This document shows positions 7,283-16,406 of a DNA stretch of 64,000 nt, piece after piece. The notes under the pieces were generated by a model. That model ran no database searches, had not been told where the DNA came from, and was given only the letters and a program-made list of their open reading frames with translations. Within the stretch, counting starts at the first letter, position 1. Each line of letters starts with the position of its first letter. Both the position numbers and the translations under genes were made by a program. Origin of the DNA: Flavobacterium turcicum (GTDB lineage: Bacteria; Bacteroidota; Bacteroidia; Flavobacteriales; Flavobacteriaceae); the NCBI RefSeq assembly GCF_011365745.1, contig NZ_JAAOBY010000009.1, positions 62,001 through 126,000 on the forward strand, written 5' to 3'.

Positions 7283-8080
7283 TTATACCAAAATATATTT
7301 TTGAATCACTTCGGCTACACCGTGATTGTTATTCGAAGCCACAATAGCGTCACCTTTAGAACGTAATTCAGGATCAACGTTATCAACCCACACGCCTAAG
7401 CCGGCATATTCAATCATGGTTAAATCGTTGCCAGCATTGCCAACCGCGATAATTTCGCTTTGATGAATGCCTAATTTTTCAGCCAAAATTTTAATACTTG
7501 CCGCTTTGTCAATTCCGTTTTGGGCTACTTCCAGAAAAAAAGGTTTCGACATACTCACACTCAAATGTGGCATGGCTGCCTTTAAATCTTGCTCCACTTC
7601 TTTCAAATAAGAAGGCTCCTCGAGCAAAATACATTTCACCGCCGATGATTGCACTGCATCTGTAAAACGAGCCACTTTATTATGAGCTAAACCGGTAATG
7701 TTTTTTTCAACTTCAATGTATTCCGAGTAGGTTTCACTTATAATTTCACCATTCAAGTAAGTGATAATATGCGTTTTGCTTTTTAAGCTGTAGGCATACA
7801 ATTCATGAATTTGTTCTTGACTTAGCGTTTGTTCAAAAATTACGGTATCGGTTTTTAAATCGGTAATAACAGCGCCGTTGTACGAAATCATGTAAGAGTC
7901 CTGCAACTGCAATTCTTCAGCAAACTGCACCATTGCAGGAGTAGGTCTGCCTGAAGCCAAAATAATATGAACTCCTAACGCTTTTGCTTTTTCAAGCATT
8001 AATTTGTTTTCGATTGAAATCGTATGCGCATCCGTAAGCAACGTATCATCTAGGTCTAAAACCAGCATTTTATATTTCAT
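7283..8080 (-). CDS. Cof-type HAD-IIB family phosphatase
   Basis: A haloacid-dehalogenase phosphatase of the Cof/YidA subfamily, probably acting on sugar phosphates or related small phosphate esters. Motif I LDLDDTLL is at the N-terminus with the two catalytic aspartates. Motif II is ASGRP, and motifs III/IV come late as Lys in the KAASIK region and GNAGNDLTMIEYAG. The C2-type cap lies between. I chose the ATG at 8080, preceded by AAGGCAGG, over an upstream in-frame TTG at 8095. 265 aa is the normal length. The DUF2007 gene and the DEAD-box gene lie just upstream on the same strand with short gaps, so the three may form an operon. The substrate is not predictable. Confidence 0.88.
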   Translation of the reverse strand: MKYKMLVLDLDDTLLTDAHTISIENKLMLEKAKALGVHIILASGRPTPAMVQFAEELQLQDSYMISYNGAVITDLKTDTVIFEQTLSQEQIHELYAYSLKSKTHIITYLNGEIISETYSEYIEVEKNITGLAHNKVARFTDAVQSSAVKCILLEEPSYLKEVEQDLKAAMPHLSVSMSKPFFLEVAQNGIDKAASIKILAEKLGIHQSEIIAVGNAGNDLTMIEYAGLGVWVDNVDPELRSKGDAIVASNNNHGVAEVIQKYILV

Positions 8081-8099
8081 CCTGCCTTTTTTCAATGAT

Positions 8100-8318
8100 T
8101 TAAATACTCATTCGGAATTCCTCTATAACCGGATTTACCTTTGCAAATTCTGTTTCTTGTACAAACAATTCGACTGCTTGTCCCGTAGTGCCAAAACCCG
8201 CCAAACGTGCCGATTGAATATTATTTTTTAGCAAAGTCTCTACGCCAATTGCTTCAATTTTTTCTTTAAGTGCCAATGCTAAAATTTCACTTCCTGAAAA
8301 CACTTTCATTAATCCCAT
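8100..8318 (-). CDS. DUF2007 family small protein
   Basis: A 72-aa protein of the putative signal-transducing DUF2007 family, which has a GlnB-like ferredoxin fold. The sequence begins MGLMKVFSGSEILALALKEK, a beta-alpha start in which the helix selects small metabolite or protein partners, and continues with GVETLLKNN. Its function in the cell is not established for this family. It sits between the DEAD-box protein (11 bases upstream) and the HAD phosphatase (19 bases downstream), so co-transcription is likely. Confidence 0.7.
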   Translation of the reverse strand: MGLMKVFSGSEILALALKEKIEAIGVETLLKNNIQSARLAGFGTTGQAVELFVQETEFAKVNPVIEEFRMSI

Positions 8319-8329
8319 CCTATTCGTAT

Positions 8330-9007
8330 TTATTTATTATCGTCATTATTTTCTTCCTCATTGTCTTCAAATTCTTCATCCTCTTCATCTTCATCTTCAT
8401 AAAAATCAAATTCAAAAGGCTCAATCAACATTCTTTCAGCCATGATTTCAATTCGTTCTGTAAACTGCTCAGTGAAAATAATACGTTGGGTTTTATCGAT
8501 GCTGTTCGAAATGCGCATGATTTTAGTTTCGTGACGCAATTTCAAAATCGGGTCGGCATCGTCTAGAATAAACATTTTTAATCGGTTCACGTTGTAACCT
8601 GCCGATGAAAACATTTCACTCAATTTATTTGGTGTACCAATCAAGACATCAATGCCAGTCGAAATGTAATTCTTATCGTAATCCATGTCGCCTTTGTCAT
8701 GCACTCCATAAATTTCCAATTCAGTGTATTTAGCCAATTTTTCAAATTGCGCTACCATCTCGACCACTTTTTCTTTATCAGAAACAATGATTAAAGCACG
8801 CGGCGACTCCTCAACTGAACCCACCAAACGCTGGATAACATTGATGACAATGGTAGTCGATTTTCCGCTGCCAGCAGGTGCAACTATAATAGCGTCGGCT
8901 CCACTTTTTAAGGTTCCAAAGGTTTCTTTCTGAATATCATTTGCCTCTAAAAACCCATTGTCGATTAAGTTTTGCTGCAGCGTCTCGTTTATTTTTTTTA
9001 ATTTCAT
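8330..9007 (-). CDS. DEAD/DEAH-box protein with a single RecA domain
   Basis: A 225-aa protein that has the first helicase RecA-like domain only. Visible are the Q-motif region (NDIQKETFGTL), Walker A APAGSGKST, motif Ib-like IGTPNKL, Walker B LDDADP (in place of DEAD) and motif III-like IIFTEQF (normally SAT). The second RecA domain with motifs IV-VI is missing, and the protein ends in an acidic Glu/Asp/Asn tail. Without domain 2 it is unlikely to be a processive helicase. It may bind RNA or ATP as a regulator, or assist another helicase. The ATG at 9007 is preferred over the in-frame codon at 9037, as it has AAAAAGA just upstream. The ORF is intact, so this is a real short protein rather than a broken gene. 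Confidence 0.75.
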   Translation of the reverse strand: MKLKKINETLQQNLIDNGFLEANDIQKETFGTLKSGADAIIVAPAGSGKSTTIVINVIQRLVGSVEESPRALIIVSDKEKVVEMVAQFEKLAKYTELEIYGVHDKGDMDYDKNYISTGIDVLIGTPNKLSEMFSSAGYNVNRLKMFILDDADPILKLRHETKIMRISNSIDKTQRIIFTEQFTERIEIMAERMLIEPFEFDFYEDEDEEDEEFEDNEEENNDDNK

Positions 9008-9093
9008 TCTTTTTATATTGAAAGGTTCAAATGTCAAAAAATCAAATGATTAGCACACTAATTTTTAAATGATTTAACCTCTAAATTATTTAA

Positions 9094-10257
9094 TTATTTT
9101 GATGCAAATAGTTTGACATCATTTTCAGAAATTTCGCTTCCGCCAAGGATAATCAATCGCTCCACTACATTGCGCAATTCTCTGATGTTTCCAGTCCAAT
9201 CGTATTCTTGCAAAAGCGTGATAGCAGCTGCCGAAAATTTCTTAACCGCGTTTCCTTGTTCTGATGCAATTTTTTCTGCAAAATGAGCAATCAACATCGG
9301 GATATCATCACGACGGTCGTTAAGAGCTGGTACTTTGATCAAAATGACTGCCAAACGATGGTACAAATCCTCACGGAATCGGCCTTCAGCGATTTCTGTT
9401 TTTAGATCTTTGTTGGTAGCGGCAACCACGCGAACATCTACCTTGATATCCTTGTCGGCACCCACGCGTGTAATCATGTTTTCTTGTAAGGCACGCAATA
9501 CTTTGGCTTGCGCCGAAAGACTCATATCCCCAATTTCATCTAGAAAAATGGTTCCTTTATCTGCCGCTTCAAATTTTCCTGCACGGTCTTTTACGGCAGA
9601 AGTAAATGCGCCTTTAACATGACCAAACAATTCGCTTTCGATTAACTCACTTGGTATTGCAGCACAATTCACTTCGATTAAAGGAAAGTTTGCACGTTCA
9701 CTTTTTTCGTGTAATTGATGTGCAACTAATTCTTTTCCGGTACCATTTGGTCCGGTAATCAAAACTCTAGCTTCGGTTTGCGCTACCTTATCAATCATCA
9801 ATTTGATGTGATTGATGGCTTCGCTTTCGCCAATCATTTCGTAGTTTTTGCTTACTTTCTTTTTAAGAATTTTATTTTCAACTACGAGTTGTTTTTTGTC
9901 TAAAGCATTGCGAACAGTATTAAGCAATCTGTTCAAATCAGGTGGTTTTGAAATGTAATCAAAAGCGCCCAAACGCATCGTATTGATGGCTGTTTCCATA
10001 TCGCCATGACCAGAAATCATGACCATCGGGATTTCAGGTTTTATTTTTTTTACGGCTTCTAATACTTCAACACCGTCCATTTTTGGCATTTTAATATCGC
10101 ACAAAACAAGATCATAGTCGTTGTTTTTTATTTTTTCGAAACCTACAATTCCATCTTCAGCCTCATCGACTTGATAGGAATCGTTTTCTTCTGAAAGAAT
10201 TTTAGACAGCACTCTGCGTATTGCTGCTTCGTCTTCGATAATCAATATTTTTGACAT
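9094..10257 (-). CDS. NtrC-type sigma-54 response regulator lacking the DNA-binding domain
   Basis: A 387-aa response regulator. The receiver domain (1-120) has acidic pocket Glu8/Asp9, phospho-acceptor Asp54 (LCDIKMPKMDG) and Lys104. A sigma-54 AAA+ domain follows (about 145-385) with Walker A GPNGTGKE, the loop GAFTSA where the family has GAFTGA, Walker B GTIFLDEIGDM, and the sensor/arginine-finger block LYHRLAVI. The protein ends soon after NIRELRNVVERL, so the usual C-terminal Fis-type helix-turn-helix is absent. It could activate sigma-54 promoters from solution, without an enhancer, or act through partners. The start at 10257 (MSKILIIED) is chosen because the receiver begins there. No cognate kinase is adjacent. 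Confidence 0.88.
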   Translation of the reverse strand: MSKILIIEDEAAIRRVLSKILSEENDSYQVDEAEDGIVGFEKIKNNDYDLVLCDIKMPKMDGVEVLEAVKKIKPEIPMVMISGHGDMETAINTMRLGAFDYISKPPDLNRLLNTVRNALDKKQLVVENKILKKKVSKNYEMIGESEAINHIKLMIDKVAQTEARVLITGPNGTGKELVAHQLHEKSERANFPLIEVNCAAIPSELIESELFGHVKGAFTSAVKDRAGKFEAADKGTIFLDEIGDMSLSAQAKVLRALQENMITRVGADKDIKVDVRVVAATNKDLKTEIAEGRFREDLYHRLAVILIKVPALNDRRDDIPMLIAHFAEKIASEQGNAVKKFSAAAITLLQEYDWTGNIRELRNVVERLIILGGSEISENDVKLFASK

Positions 10258-10334
10258 AATTCTAATTTTTTTAGCCCAATGGGCTTGGTATTGTAAATGG
10301 CTGGCGTGCACTAGTTGTCTTTAAAAACGTACTC

Positions 10335-10416
10335 CCTAGCCCCGATAGCAGCGGCATCCAGTTGTGGTAGCGATAGCGAACACAAGTGATACAGCGAATA
10401 GCGGGAAACAGCTCCT
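10335..10416. repeat. Dispersed intergenic repeat (TAGCCCCGAT...AGCGGGA type), copy A
   Basis: Starts CCTAGCCCCGATAGCAGCGG and ends AGCGGGAAACAGCTCC. The element at 16551-16697 has the same ends with a longer, different interior. This is a common Flavobacterium-type intergenic element, non-coding. It separates the response-regulator gene from the ABC exporter genes. Confidence 0.6.
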
Positions 10417-10433
10417 AAAAAAAACAGTTTAGC

Positions 10434-11750
10434 TTAATATTTTAGCCAACGGTACATTTCTTTCCACGTTGGTTTTTTGCCATACATTAATATTCCGATT
10501 CGGTAAATTTTGGCGGCAAACCAAACCACTGCAAAAAACGAGCCTAAAAGCAGCGTTATCGAAATTGTAATTTGCCACAAAGGTACGCCAAATGGGATGC
10601 GCATAAGCATTACAATAGGCGAAGTAAGCGGAATCATAGAAAATACTACTGCTACGGTGCCGTGCGGATCATTAATTACGGTAAAAAAGCCTACATAAAC
10701 ACTAAGCATGAGCGGCATGATGATGGGCAATAAAAACTGTTGCGAGTCGGTTTGATTATCGACTGCAGCGCCAATAGCCGCATAAAAAGAGCTGTACAAA
10801 AAGTAACCACCAATGAAATAAATAATAAACCCGATGAGAATACTAGCAATAGGCAAGTTCCAAAGTTCCTTGATGTACAATTGTGCCGTGCTGCTCATTT
10901 CGTGCTGCGCAGCCTGCATCATCTCTGGCGAAACGCTGGCGGCTGGACCTACATTGACACCAAAAAAGGTAGATATTGCAAAAAATAGCAGCAAACCAAG
11001 TACGGCCCAAATACAAAATTGTAGTAAACCGGCAAGTGCGGTACCGATGATTTTGCCCATCATGAGCTGAAATGGCTTCACGGAGGAAATAATGATTTCG
11101 ACAATACGGCTAGTTTTTTCTTCGATTACGCTGCGCATGACCATGTTGCCGTAAATGATAATAAACATCATAATAAGGTAACCAAAAGCGCCACCAATTC
11201 CGATTTTGATTTCATTAATTCCTTTGACACTTTCTTCGCCAGAAGCTTTAGTTAAATTGACATTGACCTTTGCTTGCGCTTTGTTGATGGCCAAAGTATC
11301 TAAGTTTGCTCTTACCAAATTACTCTTGGTGAGACTTGTAGCAATAACGTCTTGTATGTTTTTGACAAAGGTTAAACTTGGACTTTCGTTAGAAATGTAT
11401 TGAATTTTGGTTTCAAAATCTTTTGGATTGTTTGTTGCAGGAACGTACAAAATTCCCTCGAGACTTTCCTTAGAAAGACTGTCTTTAAGAAATTGCAAAT
11501 CAATAGCCGATAAATCTTGGTATTTATAGGTTTCGCTTTTGGCATTGCGTGCTACAAACTCTTTTGCAAAATTGCCTTGCACATCGTGAATAGCAACGCG
11601 TTTGGTATCGGGTTTCATAGTGCTCAGATAGCCTACAAAAACCGCAATTCCTACAAACAGTAACGGACTTAAGAAAGTCATTACGATAAAGGATTTATTG
11701 CGGACTTTAGCAATAAATTCTCTTTTGATGATTAATGATATAATGCTCAT
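10434..11750 (-). CDS. ABC-2 type transporter permease (NatB-like)
   Basis: A 438-aa membrane subunit of an ABC exporter. A first transmembrane helix near residues 20-45 is followed by a ~130-residue extracytoplasmic domain (to about 185). A membrane bundle then includes the family-typical block VIEEKTSRIVEIIISSVKP in the cytosolic coupling loop, with further helices to the end. This is the NatB/ABC2_membrane_3 layout. The ATPase gene lies immediately upstream at 11802-12725 (52-base gap), forming a two-gene exporter. The substrate is unknown; homologous pairs export Na+ or lipophilic compounds. Confidence 0.85.
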   Translation of the reverse strand: MSIISLIIKREFIAKVRNKSFIVMTFLSPLLFVGIAVFVGYLSTMKPDTKRVAIHDVQGNFAKEFVARNAKSETYKYQDLSAIDLQFLKDSLSKESLEGILYVPATNNPKDFETKIQYISNESPSLTFVKNIQDVIATSLTKSNLVRANLDTLAINKAQAKVNVNLTKASGEESVKGINEIKIGIGGAFGYLIMMFIIIYGNMVMRSVIEEKTSRIVEIIISSVKPFQLMMGKIIGTALAGLLQFCIWAVLGLLLFFAISTFFGVNVGPAASVSPEMMQAAQHEMSSTAQLYIKELWNLPIASILIGFIIYFIGGYFLYSSFYAAIGAAVDNQTDSQQFLLPIIMPLMLSVYVGFFTVINDPHGTVAVVFSMIPLTSPIVMLMRIPFGVPLWQITISITLLLGSFFAVVWFAAKIYRIGILMYGKKPTWKEMYRWLKY

Positions 11751-11801
11751 TTAAAAATTTTGATTTCGGATTTAAAAACCAGAACCATTTTGAGAGGTTC
11801 T

Positions 11802-12725
11802 TTACTTTTGGCTTACGGTTTGAATAAAAATATCGTTTACAGACGGGATTTTTTCAACAAAATGCGTCACTTGCCCACGTTGTGTGAGTAAGTGCAACAA
11901 CTCATTTGGTGCCGACTTTCCTATTTGAATCTCTAATTTTAGTTCTTGATTTAAAGATTTAAAATGAGCGGGACTTACAGTAAATTGTTTTGTAATATCA
12001 TACATGAGGCCTTCAACATTGTCTGTTAAAATACCTACTTCAAAACTATTGGTTTTAAATTGTCGTTTGACATCATCTAGTTTTCCTTCGATCAACTTAT
12101 TGGATTTGTGAATAAGCGCGATATGATCGCATAATTCTTCGACACTTTCCATACGATGCGTAGAAAAAATGATGGTAGCACCTTGATCGCGAAGTGCTAA
12201 AATTTCGTCTTTGATAATATTCGCATTCACTGGATCAAAACCAGAAAATGGTTCGTCAAAAATTAAAAGTTTTGGTTTGTGCAAAACGCAAACAACGAAC
12301 TGAATTTTTTGGGCCATACCCTTAGACAGTTCTTGAATTTTTTTGTTCCACCAGCCTTGAATTCCTAGGCGATCAAACCAGTATTCCAATTGTTTTTTAG
12401 CTTCAGCTTTAGACAATCCTTTCATTTGAGCTAAATACAAACACTGCTCTCCTACTTTCATGGTATGGTACAAACCGCGCTCCTCAGGCAAATAACCAAT
12501 ATATTGTACGTGTTTGGGTTGCAAAGGTTCGCCATCTAAAAAAACTTGACCTTGATCAGGTAAAGTAATTTGATTAATGATTCGGATTAAAGAAGTTTTA
12601 CCAGCACCATTAGGACCAAGAAGACCATAAATACTTCCTTTTGGCACGGCTAAAGAAACGGAATTGAGTGCAACATAATCGCCATATTGCTTGACAATAG
12701 AATTGACTTCAAGTAAATTATTCAT
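11802..12725 (-). CDS. ABC transporter ATP-binding protein (NatA-like)
   Basis: The 307-aa ATPase partner of the permease at 10434. It has Walker A GPNGAGKTS, signature LSKGMAQKIQ (the C-loop with SKG in place of SGG), Walker B LLIFDEPFSGFDP and the switch His in FSTHRM. A C-terminal extension of about 80 residues, with DUF4162-like strands, is common in drug/Na+ export ATPases. The gene is first in the two-gene unit. Substrate unknown. Confidence 0.88.
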   Translation of the reverse strand: MNNLLEVNSIVKQYGDYVALNSVSLAVPKGSIYGLLGPNGAGKTSLIRIINQITLPDQGQVFLDGEPLQPKHVQYIGYLPEERGLYHTMKVGEQCLYLAQMKGLSKAEAKKQLEYWFDRLGIQGWWNKKIQELSKGMAQKIQFVVCVLHKPKLLIFDEPFSGFDPVNANIIKDEILALRDQGATIIFSTHRMESVEELCDHIALIHKSNKLIEGKLDDVKRQFKTNSFEVGILTDNVEGLMYDITKQFTVSPAHFKSLNQELKLEIQIGKSAPNELLHLLTQRGQVTHFVEKIPSVNDIFIQTVSQK

Positions 12726-12790
12726 ACGTTGTATTTAATTGCTGTAAATGTAAAAAAATTAGTCCTGATATGTAGCGGAACGGGTGCATA

Positions 12791-12826
12791 AAAAAACCCA
12801 TCCGTGCTAAATAACAGGATGGGTTT
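12791..12826 (-). terminator. Terminator of the grpE-dnaJ operon
   Basis: Stem AACCCATCC / GGATGGGTT with a 13-base loop; read on the minus strand it runs into TTTTTTT. It lies about 50 bases after the dnaJ stop. Confidence 0.8.
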
Positions 12827-12874
12827 GTTGGCATTTATCAAAATACAATCAATCCAACTTAGATTGGGTTTGTG

Positions 12875-13990
12875 TTATGAAAACATATCTTTTACCTTTT
12901 CAAAAAAGGACTTGTCTGACTTTTCTGGATTAGGGTGAAAGTTGTCATCGTTCATGTTTTTTTCAAAAAACTGTCTTTGTTCTTTGTTTAATGTTTTTGG
13001 TGTCCAAACATTTACATGAACTAGCAAATCTCCGTTTCCGTATCCGTTGATACTTGGAATTCCTTTTCCTTTTAAACGTAAAATTTTACCTGATTGAATG
13101 CCTTCTTCTAACTTGATACGTACTTTTCCGTTGATGGCTTCGATATCTTTAGAGATTCCCAAAACCGCTTCAGCAAAACTAATGTACAAATCAAAGTGCA
13201 AATTCTCACCTTCACGTTTCAAGAAGTCGTGCTCTAACTCTTCGATTGCTACGATCAAATCACCTGGTACGCTGTTTCCTGGAGCATCGTTTCCTTTGTT
13301 TGAAACTTTTAACTGCATTCCGTCAACAACACCGGCTGGTATTTTAATTGAAACCGTTTCATCTTCAAGAACCATTCCTTGTGAATCTGCGTCGGCTGGT
13401 TTTTTGTCTAAAATTTGACCTGAACCATTACAAGTTGGGCAAGTAGAAGCAGATTGCATACGGCCTAAAATGGTGTTTGTTACACGCATTACTTGACCTT
13501 GTCCGTTACAGGTATTACAAGTTTTATAAGTAACGCCAGCAGCTTGTACTTTACGTTTTACTTTTACTTTTTTCTCAACACCATTAGCAATTTCTTCCAA
13601 AGTCAATTTTACTTTGATACGAAGATTACTTCCTTTAGTACGACGATTTCCGCCGCCACCTCCGCCACCGAAGCCGCCAAAACCACCGCCAAAAATATCT
13701 CCAAATTGACTAAAGATATCATCCATATTCATACCGCCGTGACCGCCGCCGCCAAAACCGCCAGAACCATCAAAAGCCTGGTGCCCGTACTGATCGTACT
13801 TGGCTTTTTTCTGAGGATCACTTAATACTTCGTAGGCCTCAGCAGCTAATTTGAATTTTTCTTCTGCTTCTTTGTCTCCAGGATTTTTGTCAGGATGATA
13901 TTGCAACGCACTTTTTCGGTATGCTTTTTTAATTGCATTCGCGTCCGCGTTTTTTGAAATGCCTAATATTTCGTAAAAATCTTTTTTCAT
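12875..13990 (-). CDS. dnaJ: Chaperone DnaJ with shortened zinc domain
   Basis: Hsp40 co-chaperone that delivers substrates to DnaK and stimulates its ATPase. The J domain is at 1-70 with HPD at 32-34. A long Gly/Phe-rich linker lies at 75-115. The zinc region has only two CxxCxGxG repeats (Cys158-Cys161 and Cys184-Cys187) where classical DnaJ has four, so one zinc site instead of two. C-terminal substrate-binding beta domains follow. The same reduced zinc domain is, to my knowledge, typical of Flavobacteriaceae rather than a local defect; the ORF is intact at 371 aa. It is co-oriented with grpE, 57 bases upstream. Confidence 0.93.
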   Translation of the reverse strand: MKKDFYEILGISKNADANAIKKAYRKSALQYHPDKNPGDKEAEEKFKLAAEAYEVLSDPQKKAKYDQYGHQAFDGSGGFGGGGHGGMNMDDIFSQFGDIFGGGFGGFGGGGGGGNRRTKGSNLRIKVKLTLEEIANGVEKKVKVKRKVQAAGVTYKTCNTCNGQGQVMRVTNTILGRMQSASTCPTCNGSGQILDKKPADADSQGMVLEDETVSIKIPAGVVDGMQLKVSNKGNDAPGNSVPGDLIVAIEELEHDFLKREGENLHFDLYISFAEAVLGISKDIEAINGKVRIKLEEGIQSGKILRLKGKGIPSINGYGNGDLLVHVNVWTPKTLNKEQRQFFEKNMNDDNFHPNPEKSDKSFFEKVKDMFS

Positions 13991-14047
13991 CTTTATTTTT
14001 TCTTGTGCCTGTTCAGCTTACATTAATTTGCTAGTGATTATAGCGCC

Positions 14048-14626
14048 TTACTGACCAATAACCACTTTAGGAAAACGAATGATTTTGTCACCCAATTTGT
14101 ATCCTTTTTCAAGAACATCAACAATTTTTCCTTTCATACTATCTGATGGAGCTGGAATTTGAGTGATTGCTTCAGCAAAATCAGCATTGAAAGCATCACC
14201 TGCATTTACATCAACTTGCTCTAATCCTTTAGCAACTAATGTGTTTTTTAGTTTTTCGTGAATCAACTCTACACCTTTTGTCAACAATTCATCTTCAGAC
14301 TTGTTAATTTCGATAATTGCTCTGTCAAAATCATCAAGAACAGGAAGTAAAGCCAATAAAACTTCTTGATTTGCTGTCTTAAACAAATCGATACGCTCTT
14401 TAGCTGTTCTTCTTTTATAGTTTTCAAACTCAGCAAAAAGACGTAAATACTTGTCTTTTTCCTTTGCTAAATCCTGAGATAATTGCTCCTCTACACTTAA
14501 TTCCTCAACAACAGTTTGCTCTTCACTAGTGGTATTCTCTACTGTAGTGCCCTCTAATTCTTGATCGATTTCTGTATTTTCAGTAGTCATAGTATTCTTA
14601 TTTTTAAAAATATTCTTAAAATTCAT
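14048..14626 (-). CDS. grpE: Nucleotide exchange factor GrpE
   Basis: Exchanges ADP for ATP on DnaK. The 192-aa protein has an acidic Glu/Thr-rich disordered N-terminus (to about 50) and a long dimerising helix containing RLFAEFENYKRRTAKER. A beta domain ends in LGDKIIRFPKVVIGQ, where family members typically read RVLRPAMVVV. It forms a heat-shock operon with dnaJ. An alternative start at 14590 (MTTENTEID) cannot be excluded. Confidence 0.93.
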   Translation of the reverse strand: MNFKNIFKNKNTMTTENTEIDQELEGTTVENTTSEEQTVVEELSVEEQLSQDLAKEKDKYLRLFAEFENYKRRTAKERIDLFKTANQEVLLALLPVLDDFDRAIIEINKSEDELLTKGVELIHEKLKNTLVAKGLEQVDVNAGDAFNADFAEAITQIPAPSDSMKGKIVDVLEKGYKLGDKIIRFPKVVIGQ

Positions 14627-15029
14627 TTTAATTTCATTTGGATTGCAAAAGTACTGCCAATTCTTTTAAAATGTCAAATTGTCACTCTTTATATTTTATA
14701 GTTGTCAAAGTTTTGATTGTAATACAGCAGAACAATTCGTTAAGGTGTCAACATGGCCTTACTGAATAAGCACAAAAGAGTTCTTTTTCAATAAGATAGC
14801 CTGCTTTAAAAAGTGAGGAAATCGAATTTTGGATTACACTATTTGATAATAAAAGAAAAAAATTAGGATTATTTTATGATTAAATCAATTCTATTTTTAT
14901 AGTTTTGTGATTGATGGTAGTGCAAATAGAAAATTTGAGATACCACGAGAATACCAAGTAATTATTAATTCACCATTACATTATAGAAAAAAGCTTCGTT
15001 TGAGACAAACGAAGCTTTTTTTTATGATA
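14627..15029. other. Gene-free gap with possible gene remnants
   Basis: 403 bases between grpE and hisS. Two short stretches read like protein on the plus strand but are broken by stops and a frame change: 14812-14877 (…EEIEFWITLFDNKRKK…, ending in TAA after LGLFYD) and 14911-14988 (IDGSANRKFEIPREY…). They look like the eroded end of a lost gene and have no start. The hisS terminator closes the gap. Confidence 0.35.
14987..15023. terminator. Bidirectional terminator at the end of hisS
   Basis: Perfect stem AAAAGCTTCGTTT / AAACGAAGCTTTT around a 4-base loop, with A-run before and T-run after. It serves hisS on the minus strand, 7 bases beyond its stop. Confidence 0.85.
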
Positions 15030-16406
15030 TTATTTTACTTGAAGCACCTTCAACAAATCGTCAAAAGTGAGGTTTTGCTGCTCTCCAGATGCTAAGTTTT
15101 TAAGAGCGTAAGTTCCAGCTTCCATTTCAGTTTCACCTACCAAAACAGCGAATGGAATTCCGCGCTTGTCCGCGTGCTGAAATTGTTTGGCTAGTTTTGC
15201 AGCATCAGGATACAACTCAACGCGCACGCCAGCTTGGCGTAATTTGCCAATGGCTTGCATGGCGTACAAGGCTTCTTTGTGACCGTAATTCAAAAATAAA
15301 GCTGCCGAAGTTGCCGTAACTGTTTGTGGAAACAAGCCTAGCTCTTCGATTACTAAATAAATACGGTCCAAGCCAAATGAAATTCCAACGCCACTCATGT
15401 TTTTAAGTCCAAAAATACCCGTCAAGTCATCATAACGGCCACCGCCACCAATAGAACCCATTGCTACGGTTTTAGGAGCTGCTACTTCAAAAATAGCTCC
15501 GGTGTAATAATTTAAACCTCGTGCTAGGGTTACATCAAGATCTAAAGTTGCTGCTGATAAACCTAAATTTGCCACATTGTCACAAATAAAACGCAACTCC
15601 TCTACTCCTTTCATACCTTCGGCAGAATCTGCTAAAAGAGAAGAAAGTTGTTGAATTTTCTCAGCAAAAGTTCCCGAAAACTGAAACAGCGGCTGCACTT
15701 TTGCAATAGCATCGGCTGTAATGCCTTTTTCGGTCATTTCTTTTTTAACGCCGTCTTCGCCAATTTTATCCAGCTTATCAAGTGCTACGGTAAAATCAAT
15801 TAATTTATCCGAGGCACCTATTACCTCAGCGATTCCTGAAAGTATTTTTCGATTGTTAATTTTAATAGTCACGCCTTGCAATCCGAGCGCCGCAAAAACA
15901 CTGTCATACAATTGCACCAACTCTACTTCTTGCCAAAGCGATTGCGAACCTACCACATCAGCATCACACTGAAAAAACTCTCTGAATCTGCCTTTTTGCG
16001 GACGATCAGCGCGCCAAACAGGCTGCACTTGGTAACGCTTGAAAGGAAATTCGATTTCGTTTTGGTGTTGTACTACATAACGTGCAAAGGGCACTGTTAA
16101 GTCGTAACGCAAGGCTTTTTCAGAGATACTTGCTGTTAACTTCGTACTGTCTTTCGCCTCTAAATGCGTAGCATTGGCTTTAGCCAAATAATCACCTGAA
16201 TTTAAAATTTTAAAAATCAAACGATCTCCTTCTTCGCCGTACTTACCCATGAGGGTTTCAGAGTTTTCAAAAGAAGGCGTTTCGATAGGTTGGAAACCAA
16301 ATTTCTCGAAATTGGTTTTTATAATTTGAATGATATAATTGCGTTTTGCCACCTCAGCAGGTGAAAAATCTCTCGTTCCTTTTGGAATACTTGGTTTTGA
16401 TGCCAT
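15030..16406 (-). CDS. hisS: Histidine-tRNA ligase
   Basis: Class II aminoacyl-tRNA synthetase charging tRNA-His. The N-terminus [11 protein letters not shown] is the HisRS opening. Motif 2 is [12 protein letters not shown]. The histidine-binding block is [14 protein letters not shown], and motif 3 is [16 protein letters not shown]-terminal anticodon-binding domain follows from about 365. 458 aa is normal for Bacteroidota. It stands alone with its own terminator. Confidence 0.95.
   Translation of the reverse strand: MASKPSIPKGTRDFSPAEVAKRNYIIQIIKTNFEKFGFQPIETPSFENSETLMGKYGEEGDRLIFKILNSGDYLAKANATHLEAKDSTKLTASISEKALRYDLTVPFARYVVQHQNEIEFPFKRYQVQPVWRADRPQKGRFREFFQCDADVVGSQSLWQEVELVQLYDSVFAALGLQGVTIKINNRKILSGIAEVIGASDKLIDFTVALDKLDKIGEDGVKKEMTEKGITADAIAKVQPLFQFSGTFAEKIQQLSSLLADSAEGMKGVEELRFICDNVANLGLSAATLDLDVTLARGLNYYTGAIFEVAAPKTVAMGSIGGGGRYDDLTGIFGLKNMSGVGISFGLDRIYLVIEELGLFPQTVTATSAALFLNYGHKEALYAMQAIGKLRQAGVRVELYPDAAKLAKQFQHADKRGIPFAVLVGETEMEAGTYALKNLASGEQQNLTFDDLLKVLQVK

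Noticed and set aside
13493..13825. Plus-strand reading frame opposite dnaJ
   Set aside because: Low-complexity shadow of the Gly/Phe-rich dnaJ region.
14907..15095. Small plus-strand gene between grpE and hisS
   Set aside because: Runs through the terminator hairpin into the hisS 3' end; at most a gene remnant.
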